From Sipunculus nudus (lineage: Eukaryota > Annelida > Sipuncula > Golfingiida > Sipunculidae), in the NCBI GenBank assembly GCA_026874595.1, contig CM049316.1:33175339-33239338 (forward strand): DNA of 64,000 nucleotides, read 5' to 3'. The position numbers and the translations under genes are program-made. The notes under the pieces are model-generated. The model worked only from the letters and a program-made list of their open reading frames with translations, was not told the origin of the DNA and made no database searches. Below are positions 23,107-36,477 of the stretch, piece after piece. How positions within the stretch are numbered: the stretch's first letter is position 1; each line of letters begins with the position of its first letter.

Positions 23107-26100
23107 TGATAAGGAAGAAATTCTCAGTGAAGTTTTATCCCACCTGAAAGCAACTTATTACTCTGGATAAAATATATGTTCTAAACTTCAGTGTTGTAAG
23201 CGTGATTAGTGTTAACTGTAAACTAAGTAATACAACACAATATCTTGTGCGATGCGCTCTTTGTCGAAGAAGGCCGGATAGTGCGCCATCTGGAGATCAA
23301 ACATTAAACCAATTCGAAACATAATCCTGTCTTTCACGATGTCCTTCCAAAATATTATTGAACCGTTGATAAAAGCGAGTTATGTTTCAAAACCCTTAAA
23401 GGATTATGGTAAAATTAGTAAACTTGTGTGAACAGAACTTACCGCTTTCTCTATACGCCGTGGTTTTACATATATCGGCTATATTAGTAGTGGTGGCGTA
23501 CACAAGGATCTCCGTAACAGAACCATTGTTCTGAGGGTAGCCACGTCCCAGTGTTATGTGTAGGTTATCTGTCCTGTTGTGAGTACTGTAATAAAAAAAA
23601 TAAAGGTGCTTGTTATCATCAAGAGAACTACCAGATATATGGTGTACTGCCGTAAATCAGTATATACTAGTAGTATATGAGAACAACCAGATATACACAT
23701 ATACCCAATGAAATATTTTTTTTTATTTAGAATTGAGCGTTATATGCATCATGTATTGTACCAGGGACACTAACAACCTTTAGAATAAAGGCTGATAAAA
23801 ACATCTTTAAAAGCCTTTTCCTTTTTTGGATTTATTGTATGGACTTGTGAAAAGAGGTCTTCGTTCACAAATGGCCTTATAAGACTAGTTAAACACTTTA
23901 AACCACTGTGAATGCGTATGGTTTACTGAAGAGTGGTCTTTATATACAGGAGGTCTGACTGGATAGGTGGTCTTTCAAATAGGTTCCATGGTATTTAGAT
24001 AACAACAGTGATGATAATATCCAAGGAATCAATATTTTCTGTGTTATCTACCATATAGCCTGCCTTGTACACTACTGCCTGGGTCTCAAAATACAAACGA
24101 ATGATGAATTGTGACGGAACCGTATATAATGTCACATACTTGCCGTTCGGGCAGCACCGTCCGCTTCGCTGACAGAAATTTCCCACTGTGTTATGTAATG
24201 AAGCTTTTAAGGCAGGCCAAAGAATGGACCACGGCTGTTGTATTAAAGAAAGGCGCAGTATGAGTAAAATCACTGAATAAAACACACAAAAAATTAGAAC
24301 TTAGTTCATACGAAAAACAATTGTTTTGTTTTCCTGCTGCTGTTTATCCATGGATTTGTTTTTGCAAATGAGGATCAGGTCTTTGGCAGTGTTGCAAATT
24401 TTAGGCACAATTCCTTAAAATAATCCTTAAAAGTATTAAACGGACTATATCTTGTTTTGATTATATGCACCATGCAAATCATGTATTCTGGCTATCTGTA
24501 AAGTTCCACGAATCGTGTCTCAGCCGGAGTGAAATTTAAAAAAATAAAAAATCCGCCCCTTCGCTCATATTTTTTTCCATGGGTCAATCCAAAAATAGTT
24601 TCTCTATAGGCTTTATTTAACTGAATACACAAGATAGAGTTTACGAGAACAAGCGTTTTATTCGCCAGCTGGGGGTGATTATTCCACTGCATTGACCTTT
24701 ACGTAATCATTGATTTAGAATCGATGATGCATTGTTTATGCAATGCAGTGACACGTTATTCAGCTTTAGAAATCAAATTTTTAATCTTATAAACAGCCAA
24801 AAATGCAAATTTCTTTTTTAACATAAACAGCATAATATGGTCTTTATTCAAATGGGTTGGTATGTCATACCTTGTTTCCCGTTTCTATAACAACGATAAC
24901 GCCCGCTAAAGCTTCGCTTGACCGATCTACAAAAATATATGTTTAATATATTTTTATAAATGTAAAAATAATAACGTCAAACATAACATTTTAAACTACG
25001 TTTTATAAGTCACGGAGAATAAACAAATATGTTGGAAACAATAACATAATGAAATTTGTAGGATGAGCCATTATTTTGTATTTTATATCTATTATGTAAT
25101 CAAGAGTTGCTTAAGTTTCTTTATGAATATTTCAGCAGGTGTCACATATAAGCTTACTATTTGTGCTTTTCTTATTAAAGATACATTAAGTATACTTACT
25201 TACAAGAAAAAAGTAGGTCAATATATACAATTACTTGGTAATTTAAATAAAAGGCCTACAAATAAATTCTGTAACGCATAAATGTACATACGTTGGCACC
25301 TTGGACCTTGCCACCCAGTAGTACAGCGACATGAGCAGACGACACCATTGTCCACTCTGCGGCCTCCGTTTAAACACGTGATCTCTGAGCAGATCACGGA
25401 AACCGTTGATGACGGTGCAGGAGAGGACGTGGGCCTGACTGGTGTTGGACTTGGTGTGCTCTGTGACCCTGTAGATGAAGGATTAGACGGAGTCACTGTT
25501 GAGGATGGTGTGATTGTAGTTGGTGGTTGAGATGGCGTGACTGTACTAGGTGGCGCGACAGTGGTTGAAGGTTCTGACGTTGTGACTTTAGTTGAAGGTT
25601 GTGACGATGTGACTGCAGAAGACTGGTCTGTTACTGTGGTTAAAGGTTGTGACGTTATGATTCTAGTTGAAGGTTGTGACGCTGTGACTGTATCAGACTC
25701 CTCTGTTACTGTAGTTAAAGGTTGTGACGTTGTGACTCTAGTTGAAGGTTGTGACGATGTGACTGTAGAAGACATTTCTGTGACTATAGTTGAAGGCTGT
25801 GACGTAACGACTGTAGAAGGCTTCTCAGTGACTGTTATTGAGGGCTGTGACTTTGTGACTGTACTGGACGGCGCGACAGTAGACAAGGGCTCTGACGATG
25901 TTATTGTTGTAGATTCTTCCGTGACTGTAGTTGATGCTTGTGACGATGTGATTGTAGTAGACTCCCCTCTGAGTGTATTTGATGGCTGCGACGGTGGGAC
26001 TGTACTGGATGGCGTGACTATAGTTGAAGGCTCAGGCGGAGTGACTGTGGAAGACACTGTGACTGTAGTTGAAAGTTGTGACATGGTGACTGTAGAAGAT

Positions 26101-26874
26101 GCTGTTGAAAATTGTGACGACCTGACGGTAGAAGAATCTCCAACTGTACTTGAAAGTTGTGATGGTGTGACTGAAGTAGACTCTGTAACTACAGTTGAAG
26201 GTAGAGGTGACGTGACTGTAGAAGGCTCTGTGACTGGAGTTGAAGGCTGCGATTGCGTAACTGTAGTTTGGGTCACAATGGTTGTGCATTGAGGGGTATT
26301 CGCATCTGCCTTGGCTGCAAATATATGTAGGTTAACAGTTATATCTTTTGATGAAACGGAAAAAACATATAAAACATAAAAATCAGGATTGTTTTGTTCT
26401 ACAGGTAGTTATGGTTAACATCAGTCACATTAAACGTTACATACTTTTTTAAATATGTTCGTCAGTGAGGAAAATACTTACTACAGAGGTTACATAGTTC
26501 TGGACAATATCCTCGCACGGTCTCACCAAACCCGTCCATGTTACACGTGAACGCTGGCCAGCCGGGGCTCTGCCCACAGTTCGGGTGGTAATTTTTGCAC
26601 TCTCCTGAAGGGGAAACAATAGAAAATAACAGATAACTCTGAAATTCGACAGTTCTATTGGAAATGATTTACACTCCCCAAAACGTACCTATGTCATTGC
26701 GAATTATATTAGTGGTAAGTAATTATTATAATTATTATTATTATTATTTTTATTATTATAATTATTATTATTATTATAATTTTTATTGTTCTTGTTATTA
26801 TTATTATTATTATTATTGTTGCTTTTATTATTATTATTATTGTTGCTTTTTATTCTTAATCTTATTCTTATTGA

Positions 26875-26937
<63 letters not shown>

Positions 26938-29270
26938 TATAATAATAATAATAATAATAATTATAATTATAATTATAGCGAAAACAATCATAAGACATAT
27001 TTTGAAACTGTAGATATTTAAAGCATGAACACAAGATTTGGTGATAACCTAGAGTGATATCTGTTATCGAAAATACCCGGGATTTCACAACTGACAGACA
27101 GAAGAAAACCGAAAACTGAGATCGGTCATTTTACTTTCTACATATACGTAACCATGTGTCAATTGCAACATGTTTCTGAGGTAATTATTCTTGATAAAAA
27201 CATCAGACATACTAGAACAGTCATGGCCAGACCACCCGGCTGTACAGTTGCACGTGCATTGGTCGGTCTGGGTTCCACAATTGTTGCACACGGCACCACA
27301 ATCTGTAATATAACGACAAAATGTCATTATAGGCCTAATGTCAAAAGTGCACATATAAACACATAATACTTAATGCACCGTAGCAAAGCATAGATACACA
27401 GCCGTTGAGAAAAAATTAGCATGGGTGACGAAAAGGTGCTATAGAAAATAAGAGATGATTCATTTACTCAAAAGTTTTAACCAGCAAGAATTACTTGCAT
27501 CTAATGTTTTTAATCTGATTTTTTTTACTAAATTTATATGTCCATATATAGCCTATATAAACACGTGTAAATGCATTTTTATCCGCTGTGGTATTTCATA
27601 AATATTTTAAAATTTAAAATGATAAATTCAAAATGATAAAAATTATTAAATTTATAATATCATTATTACCTACCACATATATCACTGAATCCGTTGCAGT
27701 CTCCTAAAAAAAATAACAGATACATATCTATATCAATTTTACGTAGACGGTGAACTAAAACACATTTGGTCTGGTTGCATGAATGATATACTGTTTAGTA
27801 CAGAGGAAAGATTGAGTAAATTCCGCTTCAAGAAAGTTTTAAATATTCCATGTTATAAATGAGGCCGTAACCAAAGCACCATTACATCAGTGGCATCGCA
27901 CGATAAGATTAAAGTTAATAAAATTATGTAATTTCCCTCGGTAGTAAGACAAATATATAACGATATTAATAAGTAATAATGTTATAGATAAATTCAACTT
28001 TTGGGAAAATAAAATTTTGTTAGGATCTGAGGTAGAAATAACCTTACATCTACAGATTCACGACAATATTAAACATGACTTACTACTACAGAGTCACGAC
28101 AATATTAAACATGACTTACTACTACAGAGTCACGAAAATAATACTCATGACATATCTTCAGAGTCAAGACAATATTTAACATGACTTACATCTACAGAGT
28201 CACGATAATATAAAACTTGACTTACTACTACAGAGTCACGACAATAGTAAACATGACTTACATCTACAGAGTCACGACAATATTAAACATGACTTACATC
28301 TACAGAGTCACGACAATATTAAACATGACTTACATCTACAAAGTCACGACAACTACTTCTACTTACTTCCACACAGGCCGCGGGGACTGACTTTGTCACA
28401 CCACTGTTTTCCACTCGGACATGATGAACATGGCGGCCCCTCCTTGTACGGCTTTTCACCCACAAAGTTCCCTCTGTCGATTTATAAAGAACATCATTCT
28501 CTGAGTTTCATGTAGTTTTCATAAAATGTGGATTCATTTCTTATGTAGAGATCTTGCAAATATTCACGCCTATGCCATGTTTACACACTTAAATTCTATG
28601 TTTCTTTCAGTCTATATTATATTTATTTGTTTCATAAAATTGTCCTGCTGATTCGCTTCTTTTAAACATGCATCTAGGAAAACTTTTCTTTATGTACACA
28701 ATGTATTTATTCAAACAATTAATTTTTGATGATATACTGATTATTTTCTTCAAACACTAGCTGCATTTGTAGCTGGAATGAAGTATTTATGGAAATATTG
28801 ATAAGAAATCTTTGAATTTACTTCAGCCATTGCTGTAACTCGATGTATGCATGTAATCTCTGGCGCTAAACGGTCTACAATTGCAAAATGTCGCATAACA
28901 ACCAATATATTCAGATTACCATATATTAAAAATGTTCAAATAAAAAAATAAGACAATATAACGGTAATATAACATGATATAAAACAATATATATGACATT
29001 ATAGTACATAACAATTAAATATAAACTCACGCTGGACCGTATGCACACACGTAATAATATCCATTCTTATACGTTTTCCCAAAATCGGAATCTTTTAATT
29101 CAGGGCACAGATGAAATCCACATCCCACCTCCCGACTACTGGCCCACACCAGCTGAAATACAAATGGCGCGAGGCCCAAGGTGCTCAGTCAAATGGCAAA
29201 AAAATGCCACAAGATGTTGAGAAATTGAAAAAGGAAAATCAAATATCTACTTATTGAATTGTACACTTGT

Positions 29271-29342
<72 letters not shown>

Positions 29343-32242
29343 CCATTTCCGTTATATAATTTACCTTACCATTTCATCATTAATGTTAAGTAAATTGTTT
29401 GATATCATTTATAGTTTATGATTTTATTATTTTTATTTTTTATTTAATTCAAATTTGTACCACACATTTAACAGCCATTTCTACGATGTGTATTATGTTT
29501 AATACATGTATATCTTTTTCTTTTCAATATGTCAGAACAAATTAATAGCCTTTAAACTGCATGCATATTTCTTATATTGATCGTTCCGAGGTGGGTAAAC
29601 CATTTTTTATACCTGCGTGTAATGTCCACACATTGGTCCGTTGCATTGTCCCGTGACGTAATCATAATCCGTGATTTCGTCATGCCAGCGGACGATGGAG
29701 TGGTTCACATTGAGGCCGCCTGTATTGAAATAGAGGTTCTGACCTACGCTCCGAAAGGGCATGGTGTCAGGGTCACGTGCCGGCTGACCGTGAACAAAAT
29801 CACAAGCCTCAGCCCACTCTTGTGACATATCCGCCAAGTAATCGTTCCATATCTGCAGAATAAAACAAAATAAACTGTTAGAAAATAGTGTCATAACTTG
29901 TTTTTTTTATCTGAATGCAGTTATCAATTACATAATGTATTCATATACATATATATGTGCATAGACAAGTCTAGATGTAAATTACAGGTCACCCGCAGTT
30001 TCGATTCGACTATTGTCATCATTTGTTGCCTCTCCTATCTTGCGAGTGTGTTTGTGTGTGTGTGTTAGGGGGAGGGGGGGGGGGGTTATATGTGCCCTGT
30101 TCACAACATAACGGAATCCTATGAAATTTTCAGGGCTTTCGGGAAGGGGTCAATGAAAAAAATGATTAGATTTTGGTGTAGATCCGGACGATGGTCCGGA
30201 ATTAGGAACGTGATCAAGGAATATTCGCAAATGTTGAGTCACTTATGCACGAATGAGCATGGGAATATGGACGAAATAAGTGAATGCAAACACGAGCATC
30301 CGACACTACAATAGGGCCCCCCCCACACACACACATACACACATACACATGGCGGAGGCTTGCATTCCGTAGATTGCAGTCTTCTAGTTGTTTATCTAAT
30401 TAACATATGTCAGCAATGTGTCTTCAGTCAGACCCTGGACGCTCGTCTAAATAGTAGATATGTCCCTAATATAATACAAAGCAATTAACGTGAACGATGT
30501 TTGCGCTGATATTTGCCAGGGGTAATTGCTTGGATGTATGTGTAGCACATCGTTTAACATATATTTGTGTGTCTGCTTATCAGTAACGACTAATGTTTTC
30601 CTATGATAATGTTTATACTTTCTATAACACATACATGCATTTCCTACAACATGTAATTTGTAAGTGTAGGAATCGTTTTTATATAAAAGGATATATATAT
30701 ATATACACATACTAATGTATACAGTCATGTTACATGCAGTCATTATGTTATGTACATTTACATGTACATATGTTACACACAAATGTGTGCAAAAGTGTAT
30801 AGGTATGGGTGTCTTTGTGTGTGTCTGATACATCAAGTTGTAAAATTTGAATTTCGTGGAATGCCTGAATATTTCAGACATTTTTTCGCGTATTGCCTGT
30901 GACCGCCAATCACTAATGTCTAACATTATTTCATAAAATGACTGAAAATGAAAGGTTAGAATTACACAAAATAAATTTAAGGGGATATCAGAACTTTCCC
31001 CTCTCAGACATGTACTCTAAGCTCTGCTGAACGATGTTCACACGGTTTTTAGCTCAGCTGACTTTCAGTCATGCTGGGCTATAGCGATGGGTCTTTGTCC
31101 GTCGTCCTTCCGTCTGTTCGTCCGGCCGGCCGTCCGTCCGTCCGCTAGCAGGGCACAAATCGTAACAGTAGGGGCTGTCATGAACCCTATGCAGTCTTAG
31201 AAGTTCTAAAAAGATCTCCTTGCAAACCTAAAATTAGGTCACTGTGACCTTTATTCTCGAAGTTACAGGGTGTGTTTGCACCCCCCAGAAATAATTCCTA
31301 TGGCCAAATTTTCATCCCAAATCTTCCATCTTTCACATACAGCTCACCTACCAACATGGAAAGAACCATATTCATTTTGAGGTTAAAAGGTCAAAGGACC
31401 CACTTCTTTGAAAAGCCTGTGGATGCATTTTAAGCCAAACCTTTCATCCCAAATCTTTGATCTTTCACATATAGCTCACCTACTAAGTGGGAGAAGAATC
31501 CTAAAGATTTTGAGGTCACAGGGTCAAAGGTCAGGGGCACAGAATCCACTTCTTTGAAAAGCCTGTGGATGCATTCTAAGCCAAACCTTTTATCCAAATC
31601 TTTGATCTTTCACATATAGCTCACCTACTTAGCGGGAGAAGAATCCTATAGACTTTAAAGGCACAGGGTCAAAGGTCAGGGTCACAGGATCCACTTTTTT
31701 TAACAGGTTGTGGACATATTTCAAGCTAGTCTTTTCATTCCAAACCATCCAGCACTGATATCGCTTCTCTGCAAACAGGGGAAAAGACATGTTGATTTTG
31801 AGGTCAAAGGTCAAGTTCGCAGCACCCACTTCTTGCGTGGTGTCATTTTCAGGCAAACTTTTCAATCTTTACTATCCATCTGTCATATGATATATGGCTT
31901 ACCTGCCAATAGGGGAAGAAGCCTATTGATGTTGAATTCAAAAAGTCAAAGATCAAGGTCACACTATTAAATTGTTCTAAATGCTTATGAACATATTTCA
32001 AGTGAAACTGTTCAACCCAAACCTTCAGTCTTTCACATATGCCACATCTATGCATCACTTAATTTGATTCAAACTTCATATTTATAGGTCTTTTTGCTTG
32101 AAGAAATATCTTATTGATTTTGGGGTCAGCTTGTCAGGAGGTTAAACAGAGGCGTAGCCAGAGGGGGGCCGCAGGGGGCCATGCCCCCCCCCCCCCCGCA
32201 TCCAGTACTCGCCGTCCTATCGCAGTTTCACTTAATCTAATA

Positions 32243-32300
<58 letters not shown>

Positions 32301-33009
32301 TATACATTAAATTGCTTTTGCTATCAGTGGCGGATCCAGAGGGGTGCTTTCGGTGCGCGGCCCCTATTGAACTGCAATATCTCTTATTTTATCTAATTTC
32401 CCAATTTTTGTGATTAGTTTTCGATTTTCATATTTTCTTTATTGATTATCAATTAGATTTTATTAAAAATATATATGTTGTTTAATGCTTTCAAATTTAA
32501 TAGTTGAGTATAAGGATATTTATTAACAGCTGCAGAACAACTGCAGAACAACAGGCCCTTGTTGGGGTCGAACGTGAACAGTCTCACGGCTCTGATGATA
32601 CCATTACTCGAACTCCCGGTTTGTGCTCTTAGGAGTCCTTGTGCTGTCGAGACCACGAAACCCGGTAAAGTTTAACTTGAGACTTCAACATATCAGTTAT
32701 TTTACTCCGAGCATTACGTTTAAAAGATAATATTTTGCAAGTTACAAATGTAAATGCGCCTTTACGCCATTGACTTGTTTGAAAACGATTAAAATTTTAT
32801 ATCCTAATTTTGAAGGAATATAAATATTAAATATTGAACCTCTCTACAGTCTGACTACATAACGCAAACACATAAAGGGGCCTTCCATACCCTCCCCATA
32901 TACCTGTAACTAACCTTAATTAAACCATGGTTCATCATGGAAAGTGAAAACAAGAATCATATTCTCATACACTTAAATATATAACGTATAGTAATAATAA
33001 TATTATTAT

Positions 33010-33047
<38 letters not shown>

Positions 33048-36000
33048 ATGTGTGTGTGTGTGTGGAGATATACACGTATATATATAACTGTTATAGTTTC
33101 CATACATGCATAAGAGCGCCCCCCCCCCGTTTTCGAATTTCTGGCTCCTCCACTGACCATTGGCCCCCTCCCCTCCCTCAATCCTGGCTACGCCCCTGAC
33201 GGTTAAAGGTTGCAGATCAAAGTTATTCACTCATTGGTTGCCAGGTAATTACACCAGATTTAAGTGGTTAGTAGTTACCCATCATTTAGAAAGAATCCAG
33301 TTGATATGAGAGCAAAAGGCCATGGTCATAGGTCAGGGATGTTCACAATAACTTATTTTGTAGACCATCTCTATTTTTCTTGTATATATAACAATTACAA
33401 TCCAACTGGTATATCTCACTGTGTGGCTGTAATTGTGAGTGACACTGGTGACATATGACTCCCTTTTGTATCAGCCTATTGAGAGATAAGGCCGAGTGAT
33501 AAGTACCTCGTTACAAAAACACTGTTGCCGGAATGTTCAGCCAGGCATTAAGAGAGTATAGTATTAAGGTTTAGCTACTGATTTATAAGATGATGGGAAT
33601 CTTGATGATGGGAGATTTTGCACTTTATTTTATGGAATCATAGCAATAAACTTAGTTTCCTAGATATCTGAATATTTTTATATAAATCACCAGATATAAA
33701 AGCAAGTCTTTGTTCTCATAATATGTGGATGTGTACCTGGATTTAGGATGGCTTTTTTTATTACAATATTCTTCTTTCAGGTTTTGCAGTTTACCTACCC
33801 TGCTGACCCCATTGAAAAGAAGAGTGATAATAAAAATTATTGGACTTACACTTTTTACATTTGCATATCTATATTTCTGATATGAGGGCCTGAACATGCC
33901 TTTTGAATTGTTTTGGACATTCATTAATGCAGCATCCTTTGGAGAATTTGCCCCAAGTCTCTAATTGGGGGATGTGTGATATCAAATGTCAGACTTGTCA
34001 GAAATCCATTATGTCTGCCAGTTAGCCACCTTAGAAATCCTTTTGTCAGTGCAGTTTCAGTGATTTTTCTTCAATGTTTGGTCCGATTTAGAGAATGTTT
34101 GTTGTCTGATTTCAAACCTGTCAGAAGTCAAATATGGCACCCATCTTTAAATTTCTTTTGATCGTATTATCTCAAAAATTATTAAAGTGAATGCAGTCGG
34201 ACGTATATTTATGTAATCTTTCAAAGGATTTTGTCAAATGTTTCTTAATAAATATTACACTCATTTATAAAAGTGCAGTACAGTTGGCTTGTATTGAATA
34301 AAAATTCATACAGAAGCACCCGTTTCTCAATAATTCTTGCAAGGACTTCCTTGATTTTTGCTAAATATTTTGATCTTATATTTGCCCTTTGTGGTGTTCC
34401 TTTTGAGACTGACAGCTATCAAACAAGCTATGGGAATAGATCCTGATAGCTTAACAATCATTTTTCCTCATACCATCAATTCACCGTGTTTAAATCAGAC
34501 ATAGGTGATATATATTTCTGTTGTCATAGAAAATGTCTACAAACTGGCAAATAGGTTCTTCAAAAATTTGACTGGAAGTTGTGAATCTCAGCCAATGATG
34601 TCGCAGGTCAGGCTTGGCAGCTGAGCGTCATGACCATGGGTCACTTGTTCATGTTAATATTATAACGTTATATAGGAGGAACATCGGAACCGGGAATCAT
34701 AGGTATACGATGCCCTAATGACTATTGAACCCTTTAACCCTGAATACAGCGTGAACATATACGTCCTTGATTGAAGTTGTGAGATGAATAACAGGTTTTA
34801 ATAAAAAGCGACAAAATGCACATAGAAGTTCCACCCCGATTAACGGTCCGTACCGCTGTTATTTATTGTGCATTTAATAAACATAGTATAACAGTCGATT
34901 GCCCTATATATTTTATATTGACCAGTATAAATAATTACATATCACATTTCCGCCACACCTATGCAATTAACGGACATGCAATGCAATTACAATATACGCT
35001 CCTCTGATACCTTGCCCCTTACTTTTGTGTAACATTCACTTTAAAAAAAAATGGGAGTACTGCATTGCTGTGATATCTTATATGGACAGTCATGTTTATT
35101 TTGCACGGTATGGCAGACCGGTGTGTAGTGAAGCGTAAAAGAGGGTCAGGGGTTGGGGAACAATCAATAACGTGTGTTTACAATAAAAGGATATAGAAAG
35201 CTGCGCAGATCAGCCCAACATAATATCATTAGGCCACTTCATTAAAATAAAGTGTTCTATGTATATACGAATTTTTGGGACAAAATCTTGATCGCGTGTA
35301 TGCATTTTTTCACCTTATTTAAAAACAAATGCTGGTGAAATATGCCTTATGTTTTCATATTATTTGAATATAACATATTGACTTAGTGTCCTTTTTAAAA
35401 TTAATCCATGAAAAATAGGGCCATGATGCGGATAAAAAATTGTGTGTCTGGCCTTAATATTTATACACACCTTATATTCATGAAAGTCACACCTATACCG
35501 ATTGTGCTAATAATATGCTTTCGACAGGGGACGAAACGCACCCCCAAAGGTCATACATAACTTCTATGAAAGTCGCACCCGTCAGTTTTATTAATAACAA
35601 GGCTAATATATACCTAGGGTAGGACGTCAGGAGTTTCATGCGCATATATATAAGATACGGAAAGGGAACCCGCCGACAGGTTCACACCATTTGAATAAAC
35701 CGTGGTGTATAATTTAGGCGTCTTATTGAAGACAGGTTATGGTCTAAAAATGTAGGTCGTGTCAGGTATCTTCTCTTTTCATTCATATAACTAAGATGAT
35801 TATAGCATATCAACTGGTCTTTAATTGATTTTAGTTATACATACATCTATTCACTAAATCAGATGTATGGTAAGATATTAATCAGGTTAATTTGAAAGGT
35901 CAATTTTGGTCAGACTTATTTGACTGCTAATATACTAATGTTTGTCAGCAGATCTGTAGGCATCAGAATAATACTGAGTATATAACCGTTATTGTGCTAC

Positions 36001-36394
36001 AGCTGAAATTATCTAAAATTTATGTATATTAAAATACTGGCCTGTTTCATAATTGTATATACATAAGTATCATAATATAAAAAAGAAGGGTATATTTTCT
36101 ATCGATAATTATTTTACTGAACACTGAGTCTTTCCACAACTATTCCTCTCATGCATATATCTAACGAATTAACTTGTCTATACCTATAGATACACACAGA
36201 CATATGGACACATAATACACACACACATATATATATATATATACATATAATGGTACTTTTACTTTCTCTTTTCACAGTTCGGTAGCTTAGGGATTTTTAG
36301 TTTCGGCATTTGGAAACTAGAAACTACGCCTGTCTGATAGGATTGACTTGTCGCTTATGTGATGTAATATGTTGTATTTCTCCACCATACACGC

Positions 36395-36477
<83 letters not shown>

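Larger units (their letters stand above)
31051..34649. mobile_element. 3.6-kb repeat insertion splitting copy A
   Basis: Copy B (36470-38330) is continuous where copy A is interrupted, which defines the insertion edges. The left end AGCTCAGCTGAC and following CGTCCGTCC tract match the reversed ends at 56600-56710 and 59590-60055. Inside are imperfect tandem units of about 130 bp (31270-32060) and a nested hAT element. No coding region; probably a non-autonomous or composite element. Confidence 0.65.

Noticed and set aside
25282-26292. Long plus-strand ORFs (82 and 251 codons) across the mucin exon
   Set aside because: They are the antisense shadow of the Thr/Ser repeat (GCD, VTVVEG repeats). 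The minus frame has splice sites, matching phases and an EGF-like module.
26658-27088. ORFs made of Ile, Asn, Tyr or Leu runs
   Set aside because: Translations of the ATT/AAT microsatellite in several frames.
28043-28366. CRISPR-like look of the 36-bp repeat array
   Set aside because: Units are directly adjacent without spacers, the DNA is eukaryotic, and the array lies in an intron; it is a minisatellite.
30447-30926. 159-codon minus ORF in gene 1 intron 1
   Set aside because: Composition is low-complexity (His, Tyr, Thr from TA/CA runs), part lies in the segmental duplication, and the other copy is not open.
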